Origin: Pseudomonas putida
Lineage (GTDB): Bacteria > Pseudomonadota > Gammaproteobacteria > Pseudomonadales > Pseudomonadaceae
Direction of reading: 5' to 3'
Length of the DNA stretch: 64,000 nucleotides
Assembly (NCBI RefSeq): GCF_001976065.1
Contig: NZ_MNAH01000002.1
Location: 771,386-835,385, forward strand
This document shows positions 1 through 9,040 of this stretch, piece after piece. The notes beneath the pieces were generated by a model. The model was not told the origin of the DNA and searched no databases. It saw only the letters and a program-made list of their open reading frames with translations. Position numbers and translations under genes: made by a program. Position 1 is the stretch's first letter, and every line of letters starts with the position of its first letter.

Positions 1-10
1 GCGCCCATCC

Positions 11-41
11 AAAAGCCCACGATCAGGTGGGCTTTTTGTTT
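11..41 (+). terminator. Rho-independent terminator
   Basis: A 7-bp stem (positions 14-20 with 27-33) with a 6-nt loop is followed by a T-rich run. It probably ends a plus-strand gene lying left of the window. The A-run on the other side means it could also act on minus-strand transcripts leaving the helicase gene. Confidence 0.75.
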
Positions 42-60
42 TCTGGTCGTACACCGATCT

Positions 61-146
61 CCTGTAGGAGCTGGCTTGCCAGCGAAGAGGCCCGCCAGTC
101 CAATACAAAATTCAAGGCCGCCTTCGCCGGCAAGCCGGCTCCTAGA
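61..146. repeat. Inverted REP pair
   Basis: Two copies of the Pseudomonas REP palindrome (core GTAGGAGCTGGCTTGCCAGC) face each other about 30 bp apart, between the terminator at the window edge and the stop codon of the helicase gene. Such pairs normally sit just outside genes and can form a long hairpin in RNA. Confidence 0.85.
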
Positions 147-150
147 GGGC

Positions 151-2625
151 TCACGCCGTTGTCTTGGCCTGTCGATGATCGGCAAAGAACGCCTTGCCCT
201 GACCGATACGGTCCGACGCCTTGGGCATGTTCACCGCCTGGGCCTCCTGCGCGTCGACGTACCAATAGCAATGACTCACGGCCCGGGTAATTCCCACGTA
301 CGCCAGGCGCAGGATCTCGTCTTTCTGCGCATTGTCATAAGGTTCGCTGTCACCAGCCTTGCCCAGCCCCGCCATGCGGTACACCTGGTTCTTGTACGGC
401 GAACGGGTCAGATGCTGGCAATCGCCGAGCAGGAATACCGCGTCCGCCTGAAGCCCCTTGGCGCTGTGATAAGTCAGTTGCTTGAGGCGCCGGTCTTCGT
501 AGGGCAATCTAGAATCAACATTAACTACGGATTGAATATGCTGTTCTATCAATAATTTATCGCTACTTTTTCGATAAAGCATCAAGATTGAATCGCCCTT
601 GCGGTAGTGTTCAATCAGGCGCTGGGCCATGCCCTGGTCATCCCGGTCCAGCACATTGACCGGCAGCAACGCCTTTGGCTCACCGCTGGCCTTGGCCTTC
701 TTTCCTGCAATCGCAGGCGCGGCCCGCACGATGTGTTCGGCGGCGTCGATGATGTACTGGTGGCTGCGGTAGTTGTCGCTGAGCATGACCTTGGTGGTAC
801 TCGGCGACGAGAACGTTTTGTTGAACTCCATGAAATAGCTCGGCGAACTGCCGCGCCATCCGTAGATCGACTGCCAGTCATCCCCCACGCACAGCAAAGA
901 CGAGTGCTGGGCGCCGCGCCCTGTGTGCATGGCCGGACCGCGGCTGCGGATCTCGGCCAGGCTGGCGCGGATCCACGAGACGATTTGCGGCGAAACATCC
1001 TGGAACTCGTCGATCATCAAGTGCGACAGCGGCCGCAACAGCTCGTCGCTGAGCAGTTTCAGGTTTTCCGGGGAATGTTCGCTGAACAACGCGAACATGC
1101 GGTTATAGGTCATGACCGGCGGCTTCTGGTCGAGCAAATGATCCTCCAGGGCTCGCCAGAACAGACTCAATGCCTCGAAGAAAAACCGGTCCGGGTCGTC
1201 CTTGGCAAAGCTCATCTGGCCCACCGCCGTCGGCACATCCAGGCCGAGGTTTTCAATGAACCCGGCGGCGGCGACAAAACAGTCCAGCAATGGCGCAGAC
1301 GCCAGCTCACCCTTGACCTTGTAATCGAAGCCTGGTCCGGCGCTGGCATCGCCAGCAAGGGACGCCAACACGCGCTTGGATGACTCGTAACTATCGAGCC
1401 ATATCAATGGCTTACGACAGAAAGCTTGAAACAGGGTGCGTTTCACCGCGCTTTCCGCTCGCAGCGTCAGCTTGGCGTTGGGCCGGGTCAGTTGCGGATT
1501 TTCCCCTGGGTCGAAACCCAAGACCACCCAGGCGTCGAGTGAGGGGATGTAACCGTGGCAATGAAAGGCGCTGCCATTGATATCAAACGCCTGGCGATTG
1601 GGCTCAATACCCTTGATTGGCCAGGCACCGGCGCGAAACCACAAGTCTTCCACCAGGTCGCAGAGTTCTTCATCGCGCTTGGCGGCCAGCTCGGTGACAG
1701 CCACGCGCTTCTGTACATCGGGGTGATCCCGCTCCAGCTCCTTGAGTTGCAAGGCGTGGCGCGACAACGGCTGGATCAGCTCGCGAAAACGTTCATCGCG
1801 GCTATGCAAGGCGTGATAACAGGCGTTGAGTTGCTGACGCTGAGCCTCATTGATGCGCAGGTCGAACGGGTTGCTGTCCGCCTCCTCATCGGCACCTTGC
1901 GCTCGGTGACTGAGGTTTTCGAAGGCTTGCAGACGCTCGAAGCCCGGCAGGCTGCGGACCATCGGCAGTATCCGCGAATGGAAGGTGCGCACAAGATCAC
2001 GCGCTTCCTTGAGACTGACAGCCCGCCCCCACAACGCGAACAGCTCGATCAGTTTATTGATGAAGTCCTTGCGCGACTCGCGGGTGAAGGTCACCACCGT
2101 CATCGATCCCAACTCGAACCCCAGGTAGTGGCTCAACAGCAGAATCCGCAGGACCAGCGTCGTCGACTTCCCAGCGCCCGCCCCGGCAATCACCGACGTC
2201 GACGGCGTGCCACTGAAGATCATCTTCCATTGCGCGGCGCTGGGCTGGGCATGTGCCGGCAGCAGCCGGGCAACGTCGACCTTCATGCGCTTCTTCAATT
2301 CGGCGCTCAATGGCAGGCGCCAGTCGTCGAACAGATGATCATCGATGTTCGGTGGCCGATGCTCGGTGCAACGCGAGTCACGAATCAGCAGGACTTGCCG
2401 GCCCTCTTCCAGCCCTTCGAGCTTGCCTTCCTTGTATCCGTAGTCCACTCCGGCGCTATGCCCGCTGCGAAAACCGTCTGCCTGACCGTGCAACCAGGAC
2501 GCGCGGTGCTGTGCGCGAAGGCGTGTCAGGCCATGACCAAAGAAGCGCGCTGCCAGGCGTTTGAGCAGTGGCATCTCGGCCAGGGGGCGAAGTTCAGGCG
2601 GAAGATCGGGGGTGTGTTGCGGCAC
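151..2625 (-). CDS. UvrD/HelD-like superfamily 1 DNA helicase
   Basis: The 824-residue protein is an ATP-dependent DNA helicase of the UvrD/Rep/HelD class. The visible motifs are a Walker A (AGAGAGKSTT, about residues 147-156), motif II DEFQD (about 536), motif III GDDWQSIYGWRG, motif IV DNYRSHQYI, motif V HSAKGLQADAVF and motif VI YVGITRA. The first 130 residues precede the helicase core and have no motif I recognise. A domain of roughly 300 residues separates motif Ia from motif II, as in helicase IV-type enzymes. The start is a GTG with GGAG about 9 nt upstream; an ATG 17 codons downstream is the alternative. The gene stands alone and is divergent from the pirin gene. The role is presumably DNA repair or recombination; the exact orthologue is not determined. 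Confidence 0.88.
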   Translation of the reverse strand: MPQHTPDLPPELRPLAEMPLLKRLAARFFGHGLTRLRAQHRASWLHGQADGFRSGHSAGVDYGYKEGKLEGLEEGRQVLLIRDSRCTEHRPPNIDDHLFDDWRLPLSAELKKRMKVDVARLLPAHAQPSAAQWKMIFSGTPSTSVIAGAGAGKSTTLVLRILLLSHYLGFELGSMTVVTFTRESRKDFINKLIELFALWGRAVSLKEARDLVRTFHSRILPMVRSLPGFERLQAFENLSHRAQGADEEADSNPFDLRINEAQRQQLNACYHALHSRDERFRELIQPLSRHALQLKELERDHPDVQKRVAVTELAAKRDEELCDLVEDLWFRAGAWPIKGIEPNRQAFDINGSAFHCHGYIPSLDAWVVLGFDPGENPQLTRPNAKLTLRAESAVKRTLFQAFCRKPLIWLDSYESSKRVLASLAGDASAGPGFDYKVKGELASAPLLDCFVAAAGFIENLGLDVPTAVGQMSFAKDDPDRFFFEALSLFWRALEDHLLDQKPPVMTYNRMFALFSEHSPENLKLLSDELLRPLSHLMIDEFQDVSPQIVSWIRASLAEIRSRGPAMHTGRGAQHSSLLCVGDDWQSIYGWRGSSPSYFMEFNKTFSSPSTTKVMLSDNYRSHQYIIDAAEHIVRAAPAIAGKKAKASGEPKALLPVNVLDRDDQGMAQRLIEHYRKGDSILMLYRKSSDKLLIEQHIQSVVNVDSRLPYEDRRLKQLTYHSAKGLQADAVFLLGDCQHLTRSPYKNQVYRMAGLGKAGDSEPYDNAQKDEILRLAYVGITRAVSHCYWYVDAQEAQAVNMPKASDRIGQGKAFFADHRQAKTTA

Positions 2626-2903
2626 GCGGACGGACTCCAGGGTGTGAGGCTGTTGGGGGCTATGGTGTCTGTATTTGCCCTTCAGTTCTAGTGAATTGCT
2701 TATGACTCATCGACTTATGTGCGGTATTGAAGGCTGGATAACACAAATTCGAAGCATATTTATATCAATCCGTTCGATAATTATGAGGCACTTTTTACGC
2801 TTTTTATCGATTGGTACCTGTTGGATGATGCCCGTCATCAACCACCGGTCTCGATTCGTGGCCAGGCGATTACGCCCCATGTCGAGCCTTTCAGGAGACG
2901 ATC

Positions 2904-3599
2904 ATGCTTGAACTCAGACCTTTCAACTCGCTGGGCGGCGCCCATCATGGCTGGTTGGATGCCCATCACCACTTTTCGTTCGCCGAATACCATGACCCCA
3001 AGCGCATGAACTGGGGCAACCTGCGGGTATGGAACGATGACGTGATCGCCCCAGGCACCGGTTTCCCACAGCACCCGCACCGGGACATGGAAATCATCAC
3101 CTATGTCCGTGAAGGTGCCATTACCCATCAGGACAACCTGGGCAACAAGGGTCGCACCGAAGCCGGTGATGTTCAGGTCATGAGCGCCGGCACCGGGATC
3201 GCCCACAGCGAATACAACCTTGAAGCGGCACCGACCCGGATCTTCCAGATCTGGATCATTCCCGACGAAACCGGCCTGGCACCTTCCTGGGGTGCCAAGC
3301 CGTTTCCGAAAGGCCAGCGCGAAGGCTTCGTAACCCTGGCCAGCGGCAAGGCCGGTGACGATCAAAGCCTGCGTATCCGCGCCAATGCGCGACTGGTGGC
3401 GGCGAACCTGAAGGCCGGGGAAACCGCTGAGTATCACTTGGACAGCGGCCGTCGTGCTTATCTTGTGCCGGCCACTGGAGTCATTGAAGTCAATGGCTTG
3501 CGTGCACAAGCTCGAGACGGTGTCGCGGTTGCCCAAGAGCAGGTGTTGCGGGTGACGGCCATTGAGGACAGCGAAATCGTGCTGGTGGACCTGGCTTGA
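2904..3599 (+). CDS. Pirin family protein
   Basis: The 231-residue protein is a two-domain cupin of the pirin/YhhW type. The N-terminal cupin carries the family pattern around FPQHPHRDMEIITYV and the second metal-ligand region GDVQVMSAGTGIAHSE, which supply the His/His/His/Glu site that binds iron or another metal. The C-terminal cupin is degenerate, as is usual. YhhW-type pirins have quercetin 2,3-dioxygenase activity; the physiological role in Pseudomonas is unclear. AGGAG lies 6 nt before the ATG. It is monocistronic, followed directly by a strong terminator, and divergent from the helicase gene across 278 bp. Confidence 0.9.
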   Translation: MLELRPFNSLGGAHHGWLDAHHHFSFAEYHDPKRMNWGNLRVWNDDVIAPGTGFPQHPHRDMEIITYVREGAITHQDNLGNKGRTEAGDVQVMSAGTGIAHSEYNLEAAPTRIFQIWIIPDETGLAPSWGAKPFPKGQREGFVTLASGKAGDDQSLRIRANARLVAANLKAGETAEYHLDSGRRAYLVPATGVIEVNGLRAQARDGVAVAQEQVLRVTAIEDSEIVLVDLA

Positions 3600-3612
3600 T
3601 TCATTGAATGCC

Positions 3613-3647
3613 GAAAAAAAGGGCGACCGTGAGGGTCGCCCTTTTTT
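3613..3647 (+). terminator. Bidirectional Rho-independent terminator
   Basis: An 8-bp GC-rich stem (3621-3628 with 3634-3641) has a 5-nt loop, an A-run before it and a T-run after it. It lies between the converging pirin and phosphoglucomutase genes and should work in both directions. Confidence 0.9.
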
Positions 3648-3675
3648 GGGTTCGAACATTGCTGGTGCCCGGGCT

Positions 3676-3747
3676 GCCGTCTTCGCTGGCAAGCCAGCTC
3701 CTGCAGGATTCATGCAACCTTTGCAGGAGCTGGCCTGCCAGCGATGA
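3676..3747. repeat. Inverted REP pair
   Basis: Two opposed copies of the REP core, GCTGGCAAGCCAGCTCCTGCAG and its near-reverse complement, lie about 18 bp apart just after the terminator and next to the 3' end of the phosphoglucomutase gene. Confidence 0.85.
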
Positions 3748-3756
3748 GGCCCTCGA

Positions 3757-5403
3757 TCACTTCGCGGAAATTGCGCCATCCACCAGCGTCTGCGCCTCGG
3801 CCACCAACTGCTTGAGGTGGTCGTCGCTGACAAAGCTTTCCGCATAGATCTTGTAGATGTCTTCGGTGCCCGACGGACGCGCCGCAAACCAGCCGTTTTC
3901 AGTCATGACCTTCAGACCGCCAATAGCCTGGTCGTTACCCGGTGCGTGGCTGAGGATGCTCTGGATCGGCTCGCCCGCCAGTTCAGTCGAGGTGACTTGG
4001 TCGGGCGACAACTTGCTCAGCAGGGCTTTTTGTTCCGGGTTGGCCTTGGCATCGACCCGCACCGAGAACGGCTCGCCCAGTTCATCGGTCAGGGCACGAT
4101 AAGCCTGGCTTGGATCGCGACCGGTACGGGCGGTCATTTCAGCGGCCAGCAAGGCCGGGATCAGCCCGTCCTTGTCGGTGCACCAGACGCTGCCGTCCTT
4201 GCGCAGGAACGAAGCCCCCGCGCTTTCTTCGCCACCAAAACCCAGCGAGCCATCGAACAGGCCATCGGCAAACCACTTGAAACCGACCGGCACTTCGTAG
4301 AGGCGGCGCCCCAGGCGTTTGGCCACACGGTCGATCAAGCCGCTGCTGACCACGGTTTTACCCACCGCGGCATCGGCTCGCCAGTGGGGCCGGTTCTGGA
4401 ACAGATAATCGATCGACACGGCCAGGTAGTTGTTCGGCGCCAGCAGGCCGCCAGAGGGGGTCACGATGCCATGACGGTCGTGATCCGGGTCGCAGGCGAA
4501 CGCCACGTCGAAGCGTTCTTTCAGACCGATCAGTCCCTGCATCGCATGAGTGGACGATGGGTCCATGCGAATCTGGCCGTCCCAGTCCACGGTCATGAAA
4601 CGGAAGGTAGAGTCGACCTGCTTGTTCACCACGTCCAGGTCCAGGCGGTAGTGCTCGGCAATCGCCGACCAGTAGCGCACGCCTGCGCCACCCAGCGGAT
4701 CGACGCCAAGGCGCAGCTTGGCATCACGGATGGCGTCGAAATCGATCACATTGATCAGGTCGGCGACATAGGTGTTGAGGTAATCGTGACGATGGGTGGT
4801 GCTGGCCTTCAGCGCCTGCTCGTAGCTGATGCGCTTGACCCCGGCGAGCTTGTTCGCCAACAACTCATTGGCCTTGGCTTCGATCCACTTGGTGATATGG
4901 GTATCGGCCGGGCCGCCATTGGTCGGGTTGTATTTGTACCCCCCGCTTTGCGGCGGGTTGTGGGACGGGGTGATGACGATGCCGTCCGCCAGGCCCGAGG
5001 TACGCCCGCGGTTGTAGCACAGGATGGCATGGGATATGGCTGGGGTCGGCGTGTATTCGTCACCTTCGGCGATCATCACCGTCACGCCATTGGCGGCCAG
5101 CACTTCCAGGGCGCTGGCGCCGGCCGGTGTGGACAATGCGTGGGTGTCGATGCCGACGAACAACGGGCCATCGATGCCTTGGGCCTCGCGATACAGGCAG
5201 ATGGCCTGGCTGATCGCCAGAACATGCCATTCGTTGAAACTCAAGTCGAACGAGCTGCCTCGGTGCCCGGACGTGCCAAAGGCCACTCGCTGGGTCGAAA
5301 TGGCGGCATCGGGCTGGCCGGTGTAATAGGCCGTTACCAGTCGCGGGATGTCTACCAACAATTCTGCCGGTGCCGGTTTGCCCGCAAAAGGACTGAGTGT
5401 CAT
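3757..5403 (-). CDS. pgm: Phosphoglucomutase (alpha-D-glucose phosphate-specific)
   Basis: This 548-residue enzyme interconverts glucose-1-phosphate and glucose-6-phosphate, feeding sugar-nucleotide and glycogen synthesis. It matches the E. coli Pgm type in length and motifs: [10 protein letters not shown] near residue 43, the phosphoserine loop TPSHNPP (Ser about 146), the Mg2+ loop DPDHDRHG (about 304-310), the sugar-binding GGEESAGAS (about 394), and the phosphate-binding [15 protein letters not shown] near the C-terminus. The first residues (FAGKPAP) are the family's own N-terminus and do not come from a REP insertion. AGAGG precedes the ATG. It is a single gene, and its product links it to the alpha-glucan genes later in the window. 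Confidence 0.95.
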   Translation of the reverse strand: MTLSPFAGKPAPAELLVDIPRLVTAYYTGQPDAAISTQRVAFGTSGHRGSSFDLSFNEWHVLAISQAICLYREAQGIDGPLFVGIDTHALSTPAGASALEVLAANGVTVMIAEGDEYTPTPAISHAILCYNRGRTSGLADGIVITPSHNPPQSGGYKYNPTNGGPADTHITKWIEAKANELLANKLAGVKRISYEQALKASTTHRHDYLNTYVADLINVIDFDAIRDAKLRLGVDPLGGAGVRYWSAIAEHYRLDLDVVNKQVDSTFRFMTVDWDGQIRMDPSSTHAMQGLIGLKERFDVAFACDPDHDRHGIVTPSGGLLAPNNYLAVSIDYLFQNRPHWRADAAVGKTVVSSGLIDRVAKRLGRRLYEVPVGFKWFADGLFDGSLGFGGEESAGASFLRKDGSVWCTDKDGLIPALLAAEMTARTGRDPSQAYRALTDELGEPFSVRVDAKANPEQKALLSKLSPDQVTSTELAGEPIQSILSHAPGNDQAIGGLKVMTENGWFAARPSGTEDIYKIYAESFVSDDHLKQLVAEAQTLVDGAISAK

Positions 5404-5502
5404 GCAAAACCTCTGGAATGGAGTTCGGGGGTAGGATCGGAGTTTACTGGCAGTTTGACCTTAGCGCGATGGAATCGATCCATTGGCCTCACCTGGCCTG
5501 GC

Positions 5503-6903
5503 TCAATCGATGGCTTCCAGGCGCAACGCATCCCCCAGCAAGCCCAGCGCGGCGGCCAGGTCCTGGTCGCTGCCAAAGCCATGGCTCAAGCGCAAATGTT
5601 GCGCATGCAGGCCTTGAAGACTGAACAGCTCCCCGGGCGCAACCAACACCTGTTGTCTGAGCAAACGCTGGAATACCCTGCTCATATCGACACGGCGCAG
5701 CGAGCGCAGCCATATCGTCGCGCCGCCCTGGGGCTCGACGTACTGCAAGGCATCGCCCAATCGCTCCTGAAGCAGCCGGGTCATTTGCTCCTTGCCGTCC
5801 TTCAAGCGCCGGCGCAGTACCTGCAGGTGCTGATCGATTCGTCCGTTGCTGTACAGGCGCGCGATGGCTTTCTGGCGGATAGGCGACAGGCGAAAGGCGC
5901 GTAATAGAAATTGCCGTTGCAGTTCGCTGCTCATATGCCGCGAGAGCAGATAGCCGTAAGGGGCTTCCGGGCCGATGATCTTTTCGAAGGTGGAAAACAC
6001 CATCAGGCGCTCCGGAGCCAACAGGTCGCGAAATCGCAGCTGATCGGGCTCAAACCCGAGCTCGCCATAACAATCGTTTTCCAGCACCCAAGCGCCATGC
6101 TTTTGCAGTATTTGTGCGATCGCTTGCCGGTTGTCATCGGGCGCCTTGCTGCCCCGGGGCATGTTCAGCCCGGACGATACCATCACCAATCGCACCGGCT
6201 CCGCTTCCAGGAGGTCCTTGAGGCGCTTGCAATCCAGACTGCCGTCGCCCAGCAGCGGCCATTCGACGACCTTCACGCTGGCAGCCTGAAACAGGCGCAG
6301 GATCGCCCAATCACAGGGCGCCTCGACCACCACCGTGGCGTCCTTGAGAGCCAACACGACGATCAGTATTTCCAGTACGCCGCGAAGGTCGGCGCCGATG
6401 TAGATGTCATCGGCATGCCAGCAGCGCACCGGCGAAGTGGTGTAGCGGGCCGCCAATGCGGTGCGCAGTTCCAGCTCGCCACAAGGTTGCGCAGACGGTT
6501 GCGGCTGGCGTGGGTATTGGCGCAGCAACTCTCTTTCCAGCAGCAAAAGCGGGCTGTCGAGGGGTTGCAGCAAGGCCGGTTCATCCGCGCTGAGGACCAG
6601 CATGGCGGGAAGACGGGCGTTGACATAGACACTCTCAAGCAGGTCACTGCCGTCATAGAGCGTGCTGTTGGGAGCGACCGGTAGCGCGTAATAACCGGAT
6701 TTGGCCACCGAATAGACCCGCCCCTCCTTTTCCAGCAGCGAGTATGCGTACTGGATGGTCGAGATCGAAACGCCCAGGCGCTCGGACAGTTCACGCAAGG
6801 ACGGCAGGCGGACACGGCTGTCGCTCACAGGTTCGCTGATCAGGCTGGTCAGGTAACGGTAAACCGCCTGATAGGCGAAATCGGTTTCACGGTGTCCTTT
6901 CAT
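5503..6903 (-). CDS. MocR-type GntR/aminotransferase regulator, divergent PLP site
   Basis: The 466-residue protein pairs an N-terminal GntR winged helix (RLPSLRELSERLGVSISTIQ and on, about residues 32-75) with a fold-type I aminotransferase domain. In the PLP region the Lys is present in FSTFEKIIGP (about residue 307), as are the Asp and Tyr of ENDCYGEL. The usual motifs are altered: the xxHQxPTG segment reads GLNMPRGS, and the Arg normally before GY/GW after the Lys is missing (APYGYLL). The ATG at 6903 was chosen because the text before it is not conserved-looking. It lies 67 bp after the unknown gene at 6971-8449 on the same strand, so that gene is a likely co-transcribed partner or target. 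The ligand is unknown. Confidence 0.85.
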   Translation of the reverse strand: MKGHRETDFAYQAVYRYLTSLISEPVSDSRVRLPSLRELSERLGVSISTIQYAYSLLEKEGRVYSVAKSGYYALPVAPNSTLYDGSDLLESVYVNARLPAMLVLSADEPALLQPLDSPLLLLERELLRQYPRQPQPSAQPCGELELRTALAARYTTSPVRCWHADDIYIGADLRGVLEILIVVLALKDATVVVEAPCDWAILRLFQAASVKVVEWPLLGDGSLDCKRLKDLLEAEPVRLVMVSSGLNMPRGSKAPDDNRQAIAQILQKHGAWVLENDCYGELGFEPDQLRFRDLLAPERLMVFSTFEKIIGPEAPYGYLLSRHMSSELQRQFLLRAFRLSPIRQKAIARLYSNGRIDQHLQVLRRRLKDGKEQMTRLLQERLGDALQYVEPQGGATIWLRSLRRVDMSRVFQRLLRQQVLVAPGELFSLQGLHAQHLRLSHGFGSDQDLAAALGLLGDALRLEAID

Positions 6904-6970
6904 GACAGGCAACCACACCCATGGCGGTGGCCATCGTGCACAGTCGAAGGTGTCGACAACATGAGCACGT

Positions 6971-8449
6971 TCAACGCCCTGCCGACCATTCACGGCACAC
7001 AGGCATTTCGTCGCTTGCTTGCACGGGCATTGAGGCATCGCTGTCGGGTGGGTTCATCGAGTGGCTCTGCGCCACAGACGGCCCCATGCGATACAGCGTA
7101 CCGATCAGACTGACCGGCAAACCGCTGACATCGACCATCCACTGCAGGATCTGCTCCGCGACCGGATGCCCCTGCATGGCGCGATGCAACTCGGGCAGGG
7201 CCACCAGCATGCCCGGATGACATTGGCGCAGGAAGCGCTCCAATGCGGCACCCTGCTCGACAAAAGGCGCGAACAGCAGGCACACCCATTGCGTCTCGTT
7301 CAGGCCAAAACACTGCTGCGCCTCCTCGGCGGCCCTTGCGCGCTGCCCGGCCAGGTTCGCCGGGTTGCCATACACCTCCTCCGCCCGTTCATACAAGCAT
7401 TCCGGCAGCTGGTTACGACGCATCAACACCAGGGCGCGCTGCAGATAGTGGGCAACACCGGTTTCGTAGGTGCCACCCTGGATATAGCAAGCATGCAATC
7501 CGCGCAGATACGCCGAGACAGCCACGCTGACCTGCTGGTTTTCACCCAGATGAGCCGCCAGTTCATCGGCCTTGAATCCCAGAAACTCGGTCAGCAGCGG
7601 CCAGCGTTCTTCAAGGTGGCTGACCAGCACGTCGTGAATATCGATGTAGGTGGTACGACGGCAGGCTTCAAATTGGTCAGCCGGACGCCAGGTCTCCTGG
7701 CCGTAGTCGGCATAGAACGCCTGGTAACAATCGCAGCCCAACTCATCGAGCAACATGAACAACCCGCCATAATCCGCCTCGTAACGGTTCGACGTCTCGA
7801 AGCCAGCCTTGGCGGCGGCACGCTTGAGCCCTTCGATGAAGCGCTTCTGCCGGCGAGGTGAGTCACCGCTGACCCAGGCATCGACGCCATTGTTCCAGCG
7901 GGCAATTTGTCCATGGAACTCGGCTGTGGCCAGATACCCGTCGTCCCACAGGTCAAGCGGACCATCCACGGCACGACGATGGCCGATCATCAGCATGTTC
8001 GTCCGATTGGCTTCTCGCCCGGCACTGGAAACCGGTGCCTGGTGATCGAACGGCAGCACCTCCCGGTTATCGACCATCAGCACTTCGACACGGGGATCGT
8101 CGTAGACGAACAAGGCGCTGTAGCTGCGATGGATGTTATCCAGCGCCAGTTGGCTCATGCCATTGAGTCGCAGGGTAGCGACCCGCAACTGGAAGGTCGC
8201 GGGTGCCCGACTGGCGATGGTCAACTGAGCGGCTCGCAACAAGGCCAAGGTGTAGCAACTGTCTCGCGACCCACACTGAACGGCCAATACCTTGTAGTCA
8301 CCAATTCGATCCATGCCCCCGGCGGCGACCCCCAGGCGCTGTATCAACAACTGCAATGCGGTGCGTTCGGCGCGTGAAAAAAAGCTCAGCAGTCGTTGCA
8401 GCACTTGTTGATAGACATAGTTCATCGCCTGATCATGGATATGGGTCAT
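6971..8449 (-). CDS. Uncharacterised 492-aa protein next to a MocR regulator
   Basis: I do not recognise this family. The protein is soluble-looking, with no signal peptide or membrane segment. It starts with a helical stretch rich in Leu/Gln and has a Tyr/Trp/Asp-rich middle (YGGLFMLLDELGCDCYQAFY, then DYGQETWRPADQF, about residues 240-275). The C-terminal half is helical and has a low-complexity tail rich in Ser, Pro and Asp. There is no Walker, CxxC-pair, HTH or obvious catalytic motif. The ATG at 8449 has only a weak GGTAAA ribosome site; an ATG eight codons downstream is possible. The upstream region (8450-8870) is more AT-rich than the surroundings and contains palindromes. Its only close neighbour on the strand is the MocR regulator. 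Confidence 0.7.
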   Translation of the reverse strand: MTHIHDQAMNYVYQQVLQRLLSFFSRAERTALQLLIQRLGVAAGGMDRIGDYKVLAVQCGSRDSCYTLALLRAAQLTIASRAPATFQLRVATLRLNGMSQLALDNIHRSYSALFVYDDPRVEVLMVDNREVLPFDHQAPVSSAGREANRTNMLMIGHRRAVDGPLDLWDDGYLATAEFHGQIARWNNGVDAWVSGDSPRRQKRFIEGLKRAAAKAGFETSNRYEADYGGLFMLLDELGCDCYQAFYADYGQETWRPADQFEACRRTTYIDIHDVLVSHLEERWPLLTEFLGFKADELAAHLGENQQVSVAVSAYLRGLHACYIQGGTYETGVAHYLQRALVLMRRNQLPECLYERAEEVYGNPANLAGQRARAAEEAQQCFGLNETQWVCLLFAPFVEQGAALERFLRQCHPGMLVALPELHRAMQGHPVAEQILQWMVDVSGLPVSLIGTLYRMGPSVAQSHSMNPPDSDASMPVQASDEMPVCREWSAGR

Positions 8450-8678
8450 TTCTATTTACCTGATATTCGTAAGTTCGACACAGCGCAAACAACTGCACGC
8501 ACAGCGCAAAGGGATGCCTGAATGGAGATTAATTATCTGGACTTTATTACCAAATGCTAACACTTAAGTTTTTGGTCATCATTTGAAATAATTGATCGTG
8601 ACAAGCGAAACAGACACGCGCGACCCTGCGCACAGGCCCTGCACGGGGGCTTGTTGCGATGGCCTTCGGCGTCCTAGG

Positions 8679-8707
8679 AAATGTCTGACAGAGTCCCACA
8701 GACATTT
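8679..8707. repeat. Perfect 9-bp inverted repeat upstream of the unknown gene
   Basis: AAATGTCTG (8679-8687) and CAGACATTT (8699-8707) are perfect reverse complements separated by 11 bp. The site is about 230 bp upstream of the start of the 492-residue protein. It may be an operator or an RNA hairpin; nothing in the sequence decides which. Confidence 0.5.
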
Positions 8708-8902
8708 AATACAAAAAATGAGGAAAGTAGCTTCTCGTAATAATGTGACGAGCGCACAACAAACCGCTAGTTGTCGAACATATGTCATCGACGGGCATTG
8801 AAAAGTATCGGCTAGATACCTGGCCATGACTCATTCCTTGAGATGAAAGTAATCATGCAATTATCAGTACTTGGATGTTGATTAGAAGCTACAGATCGAG
8901 AG

Positions 8903-8928
8903 CAAAAACCGGTTCAGTTGCTGAACCG
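8903..8928 (-). terminator. Minus-strand terminator downstream of mexS
   Basis: Read on the minus strand, CGGTTCAG pairs perfectly with CTGAACCG across a 3-nt loop and is followed by GTTTTTGC. It lies about 110 nt beyond the mexS stop and looks like the true end of the mexS transcript. Confidence 0.7.
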
Positions 8929-9007
8929 ACCCACCTTCTGGCTGGTGGGACGTCTCATGTCGGGGGAAGTGCTGGGGGCAAGCGCTGGGGTGAACGCTCA
9001 AAACGCA

Positions 9008-9033
9008 AGAGTCCGCGCAGGCGCGGACTCTTT
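9008..9033. terminator. Strong hairpin just after mexS
   Basis: An 11-bp perfect inverted repeat (AGAGTCCGCGC with GCGCGGACTCT) has only 2 nt between its arms and begins 8 nt after the mexS stop. On the minus strand the following T-tract is poor (TGCGTTTT), so it may stabilise the 3' end more than terminate. Confidence 0.55.
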
Positions 9034-9040
9034 GAGGGGG

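Larger units (their letters stand above)
8450..9040. other. 591-bp non-coding region between the unknown gene and mexS
   Basis: No convincing gene is present. It holds the AT-rich upstream region of the unknown gene (about 8530-8600 and 8700-8880), a perfect 9-bp inverted repeat at 8679-8707, and two hairpins near the mexS end (8904-8928 and 9008-9031). Short ORFs here lack ribosome sites and recognisable products. Confidence 0.6.

Noticed and set aside
5350..5403. REP insertion at the start of Pgm, because its N-terminus reads FAGKPAP
   Set aside because: E. coli Pgm has a similar RAGQPA segment at the same place, so the resemblance to translated REP sequence is chance.
3817..5904. Very long antisense ORF (695 codons) over pgm
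   Set aside because: It is the complement of phosphoglucomutase with no protein signature and low-complexity GC-driven composition. The same applies to the antisense ORFs over mexE, mexF, glgX, treZ, selB and others.
8579..8827. Possible small gene of 82 codons upstream of mexS
   Set aside because: There is no ribosome site, no recognisable product, and the region looks like intergenic sequence with palindromes.
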